Shown here one piece after another: positions 33,780-44,813 of a stretch of 64,000 nucleotides of DNA (position 1 is its first letter; every line of letters begins with the position of its first letter). Source of the DNA: Flectobacillus sp. BAB-3569 (lineage in GTDB: Bacteria > Bacteroidota > Bacteroidia > Cytophagales > Spirosomataceae); NCBI RefSeq assembly GCF_002270355.1, contig NZ_NJFZ01000013.1:62001-126000 (forward strand), in the 5' to 3' direction. A program made the position numbers and the translations under genes. Below the pieces are notes generated by a model that saw only the letters and a program-made list of their open reading frames with translations, was not told the origin of the DNA and did not search any database.

Positions 33780-36700
33780 ATGAAACACTTTAACCTACCT
33801 ATTTCAACTATTCGAAATAAACTTCACTTAGTAGCTTGGTTTGTCTCGCTTATGATTGGGGTTATGAGCTTCACCTCAAAAGCTCAAACAGTAAGAGGAA
33901 CTGTAAAGTCTTCATCGGGTGAACCGATACCCGGAGCGACCATTGCCGTAAAGGGAACTTCCAAAGGGACCAATGCCAACAAGGATGGAGCTTTTAGTAT
34001 CAACTGTTCCTCTAAAGAAACATTACTGATTAGTTCAATCGGCTTTAAACCACAGGAGATTTTAGTCGGGAAAAAACTACAATTGATGTCGTTTTAGAAG
34101 AATTTCAAACTGCCCTAGACGAAGTTGTTGTGGTTGGGTATGGTAAACAAAAGAAAGAAGGCGTAGTAGCTTCGGTAACCCAAACCACAGGAAAAGTCCT
34201 TGAGCGTGCGGGTGGGGTATCGAGTATTGGTGCAGCCCTTACAGGTAACGTGCCAGGTTTGATTACCAATGCCAGTACAGGTTTGCCAGGAGCCGAAGAC
34301 CCACAAATTATCATTCGCGGACGAAGTACTTGGAACAACTCAGACCCATTGATTTTAGTGGATGGTGTGGAACGACCTATGAATAGCGTCGACATCAGTT
34401 CGGTAGAAACTGTGACTGTATTGAAAGATGCTTCTGCAACAGCTGTATTTGGTTCGAGAGGTGCCAATGGTGTAATCCTCATTACAACCAAAAGAGGTAA
34501 AACTGGTAAGGCTTCGATCCGTGCAACGGTGAATACTATTTTGAAGTCTCCGTCCAAACTTCCAGGAAAGTATGACTCCTTTGATGCACTACGTATAAGA
34601 AATGACGTTATCGAATATGAACTTGCTACGAAGCCTGATGGTTGGAGAGATTATTTGCCTTTCGATATTTTGAACAAATACCGAAACCCAGCTGACTTAG
34701 CCGAAGCAGAGCGATATCCGAATGTTAACTGGGAAGAAACTTTGTTCAAATCTCATGCTTGGTCAAACAACGCCAACTTAAACATTAGTGGTGGTACAAA
34801 TACCGTAAAGTATTTTACGAGTGCTGACTTTTTGCATGAAGCCGATTTGTTTAAAACTTACAATAACAAAAGAGGATACGAACAAGGTTTTGGCTTTGAC
34901 CGTTTGAATGTAAGAAGTAACCTCGACTTCCAGCTAACGCCAAGTACTTTGTTCAAGACAAACTTGTCGGGTTCGTATGGAGTTCGTAAAAGCCCTTGGG
35001 GCTTTTCTGGTTCTGAATATGGTTCATGGATTGATGCCTACAATGCAGCACCAGATTTGTTTTTGCCAGTATACTCAGATGGTTCGTGGGGATATTATGC
35101 ACCAAACGAAGCTAGAGCAGAAAACTCAGCCAGAAGCTTGGCAATTGGTGGTGTTTCTTATCAAACAACAGCCAGAATAACGACAGACTTTACGCTCGAC
35201 CAAGAGTTGGATATGATTACCAAAGGCTTGAGATTCACAGGTACTATCTCACTTGATAATACTTTTGTAGAAAGTGATAGAGGTATTAATGACCTTTACA
35301 ACGATACACAGCGTAAATGGATTAATCCAGAAACTGGAGCTGTTACCTATCGCCAAGCCATTGACGGTATCACAGGATTTGATTTTCAAGAGGGTATCAA
35401 GTGGAATCCTGCGGCTGGTACAATTGGCGCTAGTCAAAGAAGATTGTTTTATCAATTACAGCTCAACTATGCCAAAAACATTGCTGGAAAGCATTATGTA
35501 ACAGGAATGGGCTTGATGAACCGTAACGTGTTTGCCAATGGTAGTATGATTCCATCGTATCGTGAAGACTGGGTATTTAGAACAACTTATACCTACAACA
35601 ACAAATACACGGTAGAATACAACGGTGCCTATAATGGTTCAGAACAATTTGCATCAGCCTATCGCTTTGCCTTCTTCCAATCAGGTGGCTTAAACTGGAT
35701 TGTTTCGAATGAAAACTTTATGAAGTCTTTAAAGTTTGTAGACCAATTTAAAGTGAGAGCTTCTTATGGACAAACTGGTTTTGATAACCTCGGCGTTAGA
35801 TGGCCATACTTAGAACAATGGAATTATAACGGAAGATCAAGATTAGGAATCAGTGGCGAAGGCGCCGAACAAAGTCCTTACACATGGTATAGTCAAACGG
35901 TAGTAGGTAACCCAAATGTACAATGGGAACAATCAGAAAAATACAATGTTGGGGTTGATTTCGAATTTTTGAAAGGCTTTATCAAAGGGAAAGCAGATTT
36001 CTTCACGGATAATAGAAGCAAAATTTTATTAGCAAACCGTTCAGATGTTCCAACTTATTTTGGCGCAACTCCTCCAGTAGCCAACTTAGGATCGGTAAAA
36101 TCAAGTGGTTATGAGTTAGAGCTTCACCTCAATAAATCTGTAAGAAACTTTAGATTTTGGACTGACCTCAACATGACTCATACTCAAAATAAAATCATAG
36201 ATGCAGCTAATCCCGAACTATTACCCGACTATCAAAAATCGGAGGGTATGCAAATTAATCAAGCTTATTCGTATGTGAGCCGTGGTATGTACAACACTTG
36301 GGATCAGCTTTACGGAAGCGCAGCACACAACGCTAATGATAACCAAAAACTTCCAAGTAATTACTATTTAGTTGATTACAATGGCGATGGAATTATCGAC
36401 GCTCGTGATAACATCCCTTATGGATATACGGGTTGGCCAGCTAACACCTACAATGCCACTTTTGGTATTGACTGGAAAGGCTTTTCGGCTTTTGTTCAAT
36501 TCTATGCTGTCAATAACGTAACTCGTCAGGTAGAGTTTAGAAGTTTGAGTTCACAAAGTCATACCGTGTATCAAGAAGGTGAGTATTGGTCTCCAACTAA
36601 CACTGGTGCTAATCCAATGCCTCGCTGGCTAACCACCCCACAAGGGTATTACAGAGGCACTCAATACATGTATGATGGTTCGTATGTACGCTTAAAGAAT

Positions 36701-36907
36701 GCTGAAATCGCCTACAACTTTACCCCAGAATTTAGTAGAAAATTGGGTGTTTCAGGACTCAGAATTTATCTCAACGGTAACAACCTCATTGCTTGGAGTA
36801 AAATGCCAGATGACCGCGAATCTAACTTTGCTGGTACAGGCTGGGCTTCACAAGGAGCATATCCTACCGTTAAACGATTCAATTTAGGTCTAAATCTTAC
36901 CTTTTAA
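33780..36907 (+). pseudogene. xusA: SusC/RagA TonB-linked receptor, XusA-like (frameshifted as sequenced)
   Basis: Outer-membrane TonB-dependent transporter for xylan oligosaccharides, broken into 33780-34097 and a second frame up to 36907. The N-terminal part has a signal peptide and CarboxypepD_reg domain (TVRGTVKSSSGEPIPGATI). After the break the text continues without loss as LDEVVVVGYGKQKKEGVVAS, the TonB box/plug junction of SusC proteins, then a plug (IIIRGRSTWNNSDPLILVDG) and barrel ending NLGLNLTF. The break is at GGG-A6-CT (34068-34078): with seven A the frame is restored and the protein is 1042 aa. SusD-1 follows 13 bp later. A base-call error is more likely than decay. Confidence 0.88.
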
Positions 36908-36920
36908 TTAAAACAAAAGC

Positions 36921-38809
36921 ATGATAAAGAAAATAAAACTCTTGTTTGTGGCGGTGGGTCTTTCTATGACTTTTGGAATTACCTCCTGCAAAGACTTTCT
37001 CGACCGTGACCCTCAATCGTTGGTTTCGGACAAAGATGCCTTTAAAAATTTTGTTAACTTTCAAGGCTTTACTGAAGAGCTATACCACTGTATTCCAGAC
37101 TTTACTAATGCTTATTGGACCAACTCTTGGAACTGGGGAGAAGATGAAATACAATCTACAGCTCAAACTTTTCACTTTTGTGTAAAAATCGACAATGGTG
37201 ATTTTTGGGGATGGCAACGCAACTTTGACGGCTGGCAGGCAGGTTGGATGGATCGTAATAATAACCAAACCAACGACGACCGCTTTGCTAAATCACTTTG
37301 GGGTTTAGGTTGGTATGCGATTCGTAAAGCTAATATGGGTCTGGCTAATATCGATAAATTGACCGATGCAACTCAGGAAGAGAAAAACCTTATCAAAGGA
37401 CAACTCTTATTCTTCAGAGGATGGTACCACTTTATGTTTATGCAATACTTTGGTGGATTACCTTATATTGATAAAGTACTTCCGGGTGATCAAAAGCTTA
37501 CCTTACCTCGACTTAAGTATAGCGAATGTGCTGACAAAGCGGCAGCGGATTTTAGAGAGGCGGCCAATCTTTTGCCTTCTAACTGGGATAATACCACAGC
37601 AGGAAAAAGAACCTTGGGTAAAAACCAGCTTCGTATCAATAAAATTATGGCCTTGGGATACTTAGGGAAAAACTACCTTTGGGCAGGAAGTCCATTGATG
37701 AACTCAGTGTCAGGTGGTAGCCGTACTTATAATGCCGAATACTGCAAAAAGCAGCAGACGCTTTTGCTGAATTATTATCCTTATGTGAAAGTGGTGAAGC
37801 ACCGTATAGCTTAGCTCCTTTTGCTCAGTATTACACCAACTTTTATACAACTGGGCAGAACTGGAATATCCCCGGCAGTACTGAAGCTATTTTTAGAGGG
37901 CCATATTATGGTGCTAATGGCTCGAACTGGGGAACCAGTAAACAGTATTCGCCATTAATTATTAGCGAAGGTGATGTGAAGTTTTTACCAACCTCTAACT
38001 ACGTTAATTATTATGGTATGGCCAATGGTTTGCCAATCAAAGATGTTACTCAAGCAGATAGCGAATCAGGCTATAATCCTGAGTATCCTTGGAAAGGTCG
38101 TGATCCACGTTTTTACAATGACATTGTATTTGATGGGGTAAAAATGGTTGCAGGAAGTATTCCAAACGCCAGTGAAGCCAATAACCGTTATGCCAATCTG
38201 CATACAGGAGGCTCGTATCGTGACATCGCAACAGGCAGTCGCACAGGGTATTTGTTATTTAAGTTTGTTCCAAGAACTGCCAATAAATACGACCAAGGAT
38301 ATAGCTACGATAAGAGTTTGAATATCCACCTACCTTATATGCGTTTGGCTGATGTTTATTTGATGTATGCTGAAGCTGCCGCTATGGGTTATGGCTCGCC
38401 AACGGGTAAATCGGCTAGTTATAGTAAAACCGCTGTAGATGCTATCAATGTCATTCGCGATAGAGCAAGTGTCGGACGAGTGGCAAGCAAATTCTTGGGG
38501 TCATTAGATTTATTTATGGAGGAAGTTCGTCGTGAGAGAGCCGTTGAGTTATCCTTTGAAGGACACCGATTCAATGACTTACGCCGTTGGTTGTTACTAA
38601 CACAGAGTCCTTATACGTTGAAAAAATCGCTAGAGTTTGACCGTGCCAGCACACTAGATCCTAACAAAGATCCTAAGGAAAACAGAGTGTTGAACATTCG
38701 TGAGACTACCATCTTGGAACGTAAGTTTACCGACAAGCATTATTGGTTACCACTCAAAAACAACGATGCTAACCTCTATTTAGAATTTGCTCAAAACCCT
38801 GGTTGGTAA
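36921..38809 (+). pseudogene. xusB: SusD/RagB glycan-binding lipoprotein, XusB-like (frameshifted as sequenced)
   Basis: Surface lipoprotein that captures xylan oligosaccharides for the adjacent SusC. Lipobox GITSC at about residue 23, then CKDFLDRDPQSLVSDKDAF and the helical SusD core (NLIKGQLLFFRGWYHFMFMQYFGG), and the C-terminal SusD motif RRERAVELSFEGHRFNDLRRW. The frame breaks at TGC-A5-GCAG (37743-37754). With six A it reads KKAADAFAELL and on through PYSLAPFAQYY, giving 629 aa. Nothing else is missing between the two fragments. The upstream SusC carries the same kind of defect. Confidence 0.88.
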
Positions 38810-38857
38810 TCAGAGCTAATACTATAATCATACCTTGAAAAGATTAATGTAAAGCAA

Positions 38858-41800
38858 ATGAAGTTCATAAAAATACTCCTCTTCTTGTGCACGCTCATGA
38901 TGTTACAGCCTGTAACATCGAGGGCACAAGACACCCCAACCATACAGATAAAGGCTACTGTATATGGGGTAAACAACCAACCTTTGAAAGGGGCGGTTGT
39001 AACAAGTGCGGCCGAAAATAGCAAAGCTGTTACAACAGATGCTTTTGGTTCTTTTGAATATGAAGTAGCTAAAAATGATGTTTTATCCATTTCGGCTAAA
39101 GGGTTTGAAACAAAGTATATTACCATTACAAAAGCGATTTCTCAAATCAGTCTTACGCCCGAAAAAACACGTGATTTGATTCACGCTGCTTTTCGTGAGG
39201 TAGAAAAACAAGACTTATTGGGAGGAGTTGCTTCGGTCAATGTAAAAGAGCTTTTAAACAAAAACTATTTTACAAATACCCTCGATGGTATGGAAGCATT
39301 TGCCTCTGGATTCAACGGAAATAGCAATTGGGGCATGGGTAACTATCTATTTATGATTGATGGTGTTCCTCGCGAAACGGGAAATGTGGCTCCTACAGAG
39401 ATAGAAGAAATTGTTTTCTTGAAAGGTGCCAATGCCGTAGCACTTTATGGTAGTCGCGCTGCCAAAGGTGTTGTCAATGTGATTACCAAACGTGGAGAAG
39501 CAGGAAAACGTCGTTTTGATTTGAGAGTAAACAGTGGTATCAATATTCCTAAAAGCTATCCAAAATATTTGGGTTCGGCAGAATACATGACCATGTATAA
39601 TGAAGCTCGTAGAAATGATGGTTTGACAGATTTATATTCAGAATTAGATATCTATAATTATGGTTCAGGACGAAATAAATATCGATTCCCGAATGTAGAT
39701 TTTTATTCTTCTGATTATCTCAAAAATGTTTTTACTCGCTACGATGCCACCGCCGAAATTTCGGGAGGAAACGAGCGTGTAAGATATTATACCAACTTGG
39801 GATATTCAACAACTGGCTCTTTATTGAATTTTGGCGAAGCGAAAAATAACAATAATTCGGATCGTCTTAATTTCAGAGGAAATCTTGATATTCAACTCAA
39901 TGAATATATCTCGATGAATGCTGATGCAACAGCGATTTTTTATACAGGAAGAGGGGTAAATACTGATTATTGGGGAAGTGCCGCTACCGTGCGTCCCAAC
40001 CGTTTTGCGCCTTTAATTCCCATTGACTTGGTTGAAAAAGAAGATGCTGCATCACAAATTTGGATTCAAAATAGTAACAACCTAATCGATGGAAAATATT
40101 TACTAGGCGGTACTCAGCTTGACCAAACCAACCCTATCGCAACGATTTATGCAGGTGGAAATAACCAGTATTCTAACCGTCAATTTCAGTTTAATACTGG
40201 TCTAAAAGCAGATTTACGTAACGTTTTGACAGGATTGTCATTCCGTACAGGTTTTGCGGTAGATTATGCTACAGCTTACTCATTGTCTTACAATTACTCG
40301 TATGCTACCTACTCGCCAACGTGGAATAATTATAGCGGAACCGATTTGATTAGTAGTTTGACCGTTTATAACCAAGATGCTAAATCTGGAACACAAAATG
40401 TAAGCGGTAACTGGTATCGTCAAATGATTGCTTTCTCGGGTCAATTGAACTATGACAGAACTTTTGGTACGAACCACAACTTCTCAGCGATTTTATTGGC
40501 AAATGGTTTCCAACAATCCGAATCAGCGGTTTATCACCGAACTAGTAATGCAAACCTTGGCTTTTTAGCAAGTTACAATTACAATCACAAGTATTACTTG
40601 GATTTGAGTACGGCGTATATTCACTCAGCTAAGTTGCCACCAAGTAACCGTCAGGCATTCTCACCATCGGTTTCTTTGGGCTGGAGATTGAGTCGTGAAG
40701 ACTTCTTGAAAAACTCATCTGTTGTTAATGACCTAAAACTTACTGCTTCGGCAAGCATCCTGCATACCGACTTGGATATCAATGATTATTATCTATACCA
40801 AGGATTTTATACTGGTGCTGGTTCATGGTATGGTTGGAAAGATGGAACGGGTATTCAGGCAACTGAATCGAGAAGAGGCGACAACCCTAATATGAAATTT
40901 CCAAGAAGAGAAGAAATCAATATTGGTTTAGAAGGTACCTTCTTTAATCGTCTATTGAATGTGAATGGTACTTTCTTTATGAACAAAATGACAGGAAATA
41001 TCATTCAAGCTTCTGTACTGTTCCCTTCATATTTCACAACAGGCTGGCCAGTGTCTTCATTTATTCCTTATGTAAATTATAATGAAGATAAGCGTGTAGG
41101 ATTTGATTTCTCTGCCAATTTGAACAAGAAAATTGGAGATGTAAACTGGAACTTGGGCATTAATGGTACTTATTACCAAACTACTGCCATAAAAAGAGCT
41201 GAGCTTTACGAAAATGCTTACCAAAACAGACAAGGTAAAGCACTGGATGGTATTTGGGGCTTACAAAATTTAGGCTTTTTCCAAGATGACAATGATATCA
41301 AAAACTCACCATCACAAACATTCGGTCAGGTAAAACCTGGCGATATTAAGTACAAAGATCAAAATGGTGATGGCATTATCGATTCACGTGATGAGGTGTT
41401 TTTAGGAAAAGGAGGTTGGTTTGGTGCGCCGTTTACAATGGGTGTTACGCTTTCGGCACAATGGAAAAAGTTGACATTCTTAGCTTTGGGTGTGGGTCGT
41501 TTCGGAGGAAATGCTATGCGTAACAACTCTTATTTCTGGGTATATGGTGAAAATAAATATTCGGAAGTGGTACGCAATCGCTGGACAGAAGCTACAAAGT
41601 TGACGGCTACTTATCCTCGCTTAACTACCCTCAGCAGCGACAACAACTTCCGTTCATCTGATTTCTGGATGTATAGCACTAGCCGTTTTGACTTGTCGAA
41701 AGTTCAAATTACTTATGACTTAACGGATTTACTAAAAATGAAATCTTTTGTGCGTGAATTGGGCGTGTATGTGAATGGATTTAACCTTTGGACTTTCTCC

Positions 41801-41884
41801 GAAAACAGAGAAACCCTTGAGTTGAATGTAGCTAGCTCACCACAAACACGATTCTTTAACCTAGGCGTAAAAGCGTTGTTTTAG
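38858..41884 (+). CDS. xusC: SusC/RagA TonB-linked outer-membrane receptor, XusC-like
   Basis: 1008-residue intact outer-membrane transporter. Signal peptide MKFIKILLFLCTLMMLQPVTSRAQ, CarboxypepD_reg-type domain (about 28-108, ATVYGVNNQPLKGAVVTSAA), plug (FMIDGVPRETGNVAPTEIEEI, then GANAVALYGSRAAKGVVNVITKRG) and a large barrel containing GDIKYKDQNGDGIIDSRDEV, a motif common in SusC proteins, ending FFNLGVKALF. It lacks the canonical LDEVVVVGYG TonB-box region of SusC-1. It is the third gene of the xylan locus, 48 bp after SusD-1 and 30 bp before SusD-2. Confidence 0.95.
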   Translation: MKFIKILLFLCTLMMLQPVTSRAQDTPTIQIKATVYGVNNQPLKGAVVTSAAENSKAVTTDAFGSFEYEVAKNDVLSISAKGFETKYITITKAISQISLTPEKTRDLIHAAFREVEKQDLLGGVASVNVKELLNKNYFTNTLDGMEAFASGFNGNSNWGMGNYLFMIDGVPRETGNVAPTEIEEIVFLKGANAVALYGSRAAKGVVNVITKRGEAGKRRFDLRVNSGINIPKSYPKYLGSAEYMTMYNEARRNDGLTDLYSELDIYNYGSGRNKYRFPNVDFYSSDYLKNVFTRYDATAEISGGNERVRYYTNLGYSTTGSLLNFGEAKNNNNSDRLNFRGNLDIQLNEYISMNADATAIFYTGRGVNTDYWGSAATVRPNRFAPLIPIDLVEKEDAASQIWIQNSNNLIDGKYLLGGTQLDQTNPIATIYAGGNNQYSNRQFQFNTGLKADLRNVLTGLSFRTGFAVDYATAYSLSYNYSYATYSPTWNNYSGTDLISSLTVYNQDAKSGTQNVSGNWYRQMIAFSGQLNYDRTFGTNHNFSAILLANGFQQSESAVYHRTSNANLGFLASYNYNHKYYLDLSTAYIHSAKLPPSNRQAFSPSVSLGWRLSREDFLKNSSVVNDLKLTASASILHTDLDINDYYLYQGFYTGAGSWYGWKDGTGIQATESRRGDNPNMKFPRREEINIGLEGTFFNRLLNVNGTFFMNKMTGNIIQASVLFPSYFTTGWPVSSFIPYVNYNEDKRVGFDFSANLNKKIGDVNWNLGINGTYYQTTAIKRAELYENAYQNRQGKALDGIWGLQNLGFFQDDNDIKNSPSQTFGQVKPGDIKYKDQNGDGIIDSRDEVFLGKGGWFGAPFTMGVTLSAQWKKLTFLALGVGRFGGNAMRNNSYFWVYGENKYSEVVRNRWTEATKLTATYPRLTTLSSDNNFRSSDFWMYSTSRFDLSKVQITYDLTDLLKMKSFVRELGVYVNGFNLWTFSENRETLELNVASSPQTRFFNLGVKALF

Positions 41885-41914
41885 GTTTTTTACTAATACT
41901 TAGAAACTTATACT

Positions 41915-43711
41915 ATGATGAATATGAATAAGGGTATATTAAAATTTTTGGCCTGTATCCTCTTGCTCACAAGTTGCCAAGACTTGATAGAGCCTGCGCA
42001 GGAAAACAACAGGCAATTAGACCCAAATGCCTATTTACCAAGCGATTCTAGATTTCCATTTGGTATCTTATTAAATGGATACAACCGAATTCCAAGTAAC
42101 TCATGGTCATTTAATGATGTAGCCACCGACGATGCCGTAACCAACGACCAAAATAATGGGTATTTGAAAATGGCAACTGGACAATGGACTGCCAATAACA
42201 ATCCAGCCAACCAATGGACCAACTGTTACGCTGGGATTCAGTACATGAACATTATGCTTGGGGAGGTGGATAAAGTAAAATGGGTAGCCGATCCTGTTGC
42301 CAGCAAGTTGTTTGCTATGCGTATCAAAGGAGAAGCATTTGGTATTAGAGCATTGCTCATGTACAATTTGTTGCAAGCACACGCAGGTGTAGGTAAAGGA
42401 GGTAATATGTTAGGAGTTCCGATTTTGACAAAAACTCAAACAACCTCTGACAATTTCAATTTACCAAGAGCTAGTTTTGACGATTGTATCAAGCAAATCT
42501 ATACAGACTTAGATAGTGCAGATGTTCGTTTGCCGCTTGATTATCTCAACTTGGTTTCGGGACAAGAGTCACAAATTCCAACCAAATATGGTAGCGTTAC
42601 GATAGAACAATATAACCGTGCTTTCGGGGTAACATTTAGCGGTCTTTTGAGTGGTCGTATTGCAAAGGCTATTCGTGCAAAAGTGGCGCTATTGGCAGCA
42701 AGTCCAGCATTTAATCCAAACAATGCTAACAAATGGGTAGATGCAGCAAACTATTCGGCACAAGTATTAAATCTGAACGGTGGAATCAATGCTATTACAA
42801 GTAATGTAGCTAGCGGACTTACATGGTATTCCAACACTGCAGAAATTGCGGCATTGAAAGATGGTGCTAATCCTCCAGAAATACTTTGGCGTAACAACTG
42901 GGGCGAAAACCGTGATTTGGAACAAGCTAATTTTCCACCAACACTTTTTGGAAATGGCAGAATAAACCCAACACAAAACTTGGTAGATGCTTTTCCGACA
43001 GTCAATGGATACCCTATTAGCGACTCCAACAGCGGATTTAATCCCAATGACCCCTATTCAAATCGTGACCCTCGTTTGAAAATGTTCATTTTGGTCAATG
43101 GTGCTACGGCTGGTGTCAACAACACTGCTATCAATACCGCTGCCGACGGAACTACCAACGACGGACTCAACAAAGTAGCTACCTCGACTAGAACGGGCTA
43201 TTATATGCGTAAGCTATTGCGTCAGGATGTGAACCTAAACCCAACCTCTTCGACAAATCAGCGTCATTACAAACCGCATATTCGTTATACCGAAATTGCC
43301 TTGAGTTATGCAGAAGCAGCCAACGAAGCTTGGGGACCTACTGGCACAGGAACAAATGCTTATTCGGCGTATGATATTCTTAGAGCCATTCGCCGTCGTG
43401 CAGGAATTGGCTTATCCAACAATGATGCCTATCTCGAAAGTATCAAAAACAATAAGGAACAAATGCGCCAATTGATTCGTAATGAGCGCCGTTTGGAACT
43501 ATGTTTTGAAGGATTCAGATTTTGGGACTTACGCCGCTGGGATGCCAACCTCACCGAAGCAGCCAAAGGAGTTAGTATTCGTAGTGGTGCGTACACCGTT
43601 CTTCCAAGCGTTGAATCAAGGGTATTCCAAAACTATATGAAATATGGTCCAATTCCTTATTCGGAAGTGTTGAAATACTCAGCACTGGAGCAAAATCAAG
43701 GTTGGAATTAA
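41915..43711 (+). CDS. xusD: SusD/RagB glycan-binding lipoprotein, XusD-like
   Basis: 598-residue surface lipoprotein with signal peptide and lipobox LLLTSC near residue 21 (MNMNKGILKFLACILLLTSC). The SusD fold is evident from the N-terminal helical repeats (FAMRIKGEAFGIRALLMYNLL) and the C-terminal EAANEAWG... and RNERRLELCFEGFRFWDLRRWD motifs. Many Asn residues occur in loops. As partner of the preceding SusC it binds xylan oligosaccharides. It starts 30 bp after xusC, and a 16-bp-stem hairpin separates it from the next gene, which could lower downstream transcript levels. Confidence 0.95.
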   Translation: MMNMNKGILKFLACILLLTSCQDLIEPAQENNRQLDPNAYLPSDSRFPFGILLNGYNRIPSNSWSFNDVATDDAVTNDQNNGYLKMATGQWTANNNPANQWTNCYAGIQYMNIMLGEVDKVKWVADPVASKLFAMRIKGEAFGIRALLMYNLLQAHAGVGKGGNMLGVPILTKTQTTSDNFNLPRASFDDCIKQIYTDLDSADVRLPLDYLNLVSGQESQIPTKYGSVTIEQYNRAFGVTFSGLLSGRIAKAIRAKVALLAASPAFNPNNANKWVDAANYSAQVLNLNGGINAITSNVASGLTWYSNTAEIAALKDGANPPEILWRNNWGENRDLEQANFPPTLFGNGRINPTQNLVDAFPTVNGYPISDSNSGFNPNDPYSNRDPRLKMFILVNGATAGVNNTAINTAADGTTNDGLNKVATSTRTGYYMRKLLRQDVNLNPTSSTNQRHYKPHIRYTEIALSYAEAANEAWGPTGTGTNAYSAYDILRAIRRRAGIGLSNNDAYLESIKNNKEQMRQLIRNERRLELCFEGFRFWDLRRWDANLTEAAKGVSIRSGAYTVLPSVESRVFQNYMKYGPIPYSEVLKYSALEQNQGWN

Positions 43712-43762
43712 GAAGCTCTTGAAATAGCAGAACAATTAAGTATATAATTTTTTTCAAAAGTC

Positions 43763-43806
43763 GAATTTCAGCCTAGCTGAATAGATATAAAGCTAGGCTG
43801 AAATTC
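43763..43806. repeat. Intra-operon hairpin between xusD and xusE
   Basis: Perfect 16-bp stem (GAATTTCAGCCTAGCT at 43763-43778, complement at 43791-43806) with a 12-nt loop. No T-tract follows, so it is more likely a processing/stability or attenuation element than a full terminator. Confidence 0.7.
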
Positions 43807-43829
43807 TGACAAACAACATCTTTATTCTT

Positions 43830-44789
43830 ATGAAGAATTCGATTTTCATATTAGTAATATTCGTAATGGGACTCGTTTCGTGTAATGCCGAAAAGGAGTT
43901 TCCAGACTACAAGTACCAAACTGTCTATTTTGCTTATCAATATCCTGTAAGAACCATCACTTTAGGAGAAGATTTGACAGTAAACAACGAACTCGATAAT
44001 CAGTATAAATGTCAAATTTATGCAGCGTTGGGTGGTGCGTATTACAGCAAAAAAGATGTAGCAGTAACGGTGGCTGTAGATAACTCACTACTAGGAAGTG
44101 GGATGCGATTTGGCTCAGGCAAAGATGAAATTTTACCAATGCCAAGTAGTTATTTTAAGCTAGCCTCTGACAAAATCGTTATTCCCTCGGGGACTATTGC
44201 TGGAAGTGTAGATGTCCAACTCACAGACGCGTTTTTTGCTGATCCTAAAGCAATTAAGAATACTTATGTTATTCCATTGACCATGACGAAAGTTACCGAC
44301 GCAGATTCGATTCTTTATGGAAAACATTTTGTGCTTTATGCGTTAAAATTTGTAAACTCTTGGCATGGTAACTATTTGAGAAGAGGAAAAGATGTCGTTT
44401 CAGGATCGGTCAATCAAACGATTGTGAGACATGCGCAATATGTAGAAAAAGATGAAGTGAATATGCTTTCTACTAAATCTTTGACCGAGCTTACTTTTCC
44501 AGTTGTTTTTAAAGATAAAGACGGAAAAAATATCAGTACATCTTTACTCTTGAAATTTGATAATAACGGAAAATGTACGATTTCATCGGCTACCTCAGGT
44601 ATCACGGCTACGGGTACAGGTGCTTTTGTCAAGAAAGGTGAAAAAAATAGCTGGGGCAACAAAGACCGCGATGCGCTTTATCTCAACTATGAAGTCAACC
44701 TTACGGGTATGAAAGTAGTCACTTCGGATACTTTGGTTATGCGTGATCGTGCTGTAACTATGGAAACTTTTACTCCTGTAGCTAAGTAA
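43830..44789 (+). CDS. xusE: Surface lipoprotein with BT_3987/DUF1735-type and DUF5627-type domains, XusE-like
   Basis: 319-residue lipoprotein (MKNSIFILVIFVMGLVSC, lipobox LVSC). Residues ~25-160 resemble the DUF1735/BT_3987 beta-sandwich (PDYKYQTVYFAYQYPVRTITLGED) and the rest a DUF5627-like domain (HGNYLRRGKDVVSG, GTGAFVKKGEKNSWGNKDRD). In Bacteroides and Prevotella xylan loci the gene between xusD and the GH10 xylanase is xusE, a lipoprotein of unclear, probably glycan-binding, role. Position and domain type agree with that. It is 24 bp before the GH10 gene and co-transcribed with it. Confidence 0.82.
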   Translation: MKNSIFILVIFVMGLVSCNAEKEFPDYKYQTVYFAYQYPVRTITLGEDLTVNNELDNQYKCQIYAALGGAYYSKKDVAVTVAVDNSLLGSGMRFGSGKDEILPMPSSYFKLASDKIVIPSGTIAGSVDVQLTDAFFADPKAIKNTYVIPLTMTKVTDADSILYGKHFVLYALKFVNSWHGNYLRRGKDVVSGSVNQTIVRHAQYVEKDEVNMLSTKSLTELTFPVVFKDKDGKNISTSLLLKFDNNGKCTISSATSGITATGTGAFVKKGEKNSWGNKDRDALYLNYEVNLTGMKVVTSDTLVMRDRAVTMETFTPVAK

Positions 44790-44813
44790 ACTCATCTTTA
44801 GAACTGTTTTACT

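Noticed and set aside
34068-34078. Programmed -1 ribosomal frameshift at GGGAAAAAAC in SusC-1
   Set aside because: The classical slippery heptamer is out of phase with the reading frame, no SusC is known to use frameshifting, and the same A-run contraction recurs in three other genes.
33275-38809. Assigning SusC-1/SusD-1 to the divergent ribose cluster as RusC/RusD
   Set aside because: They are transcribed away from ribokinase and sit 48 bp before the second SusC/SusD pair, matching the xusA-B-C-D order. The ribose assignment is not excluded but is weaker.
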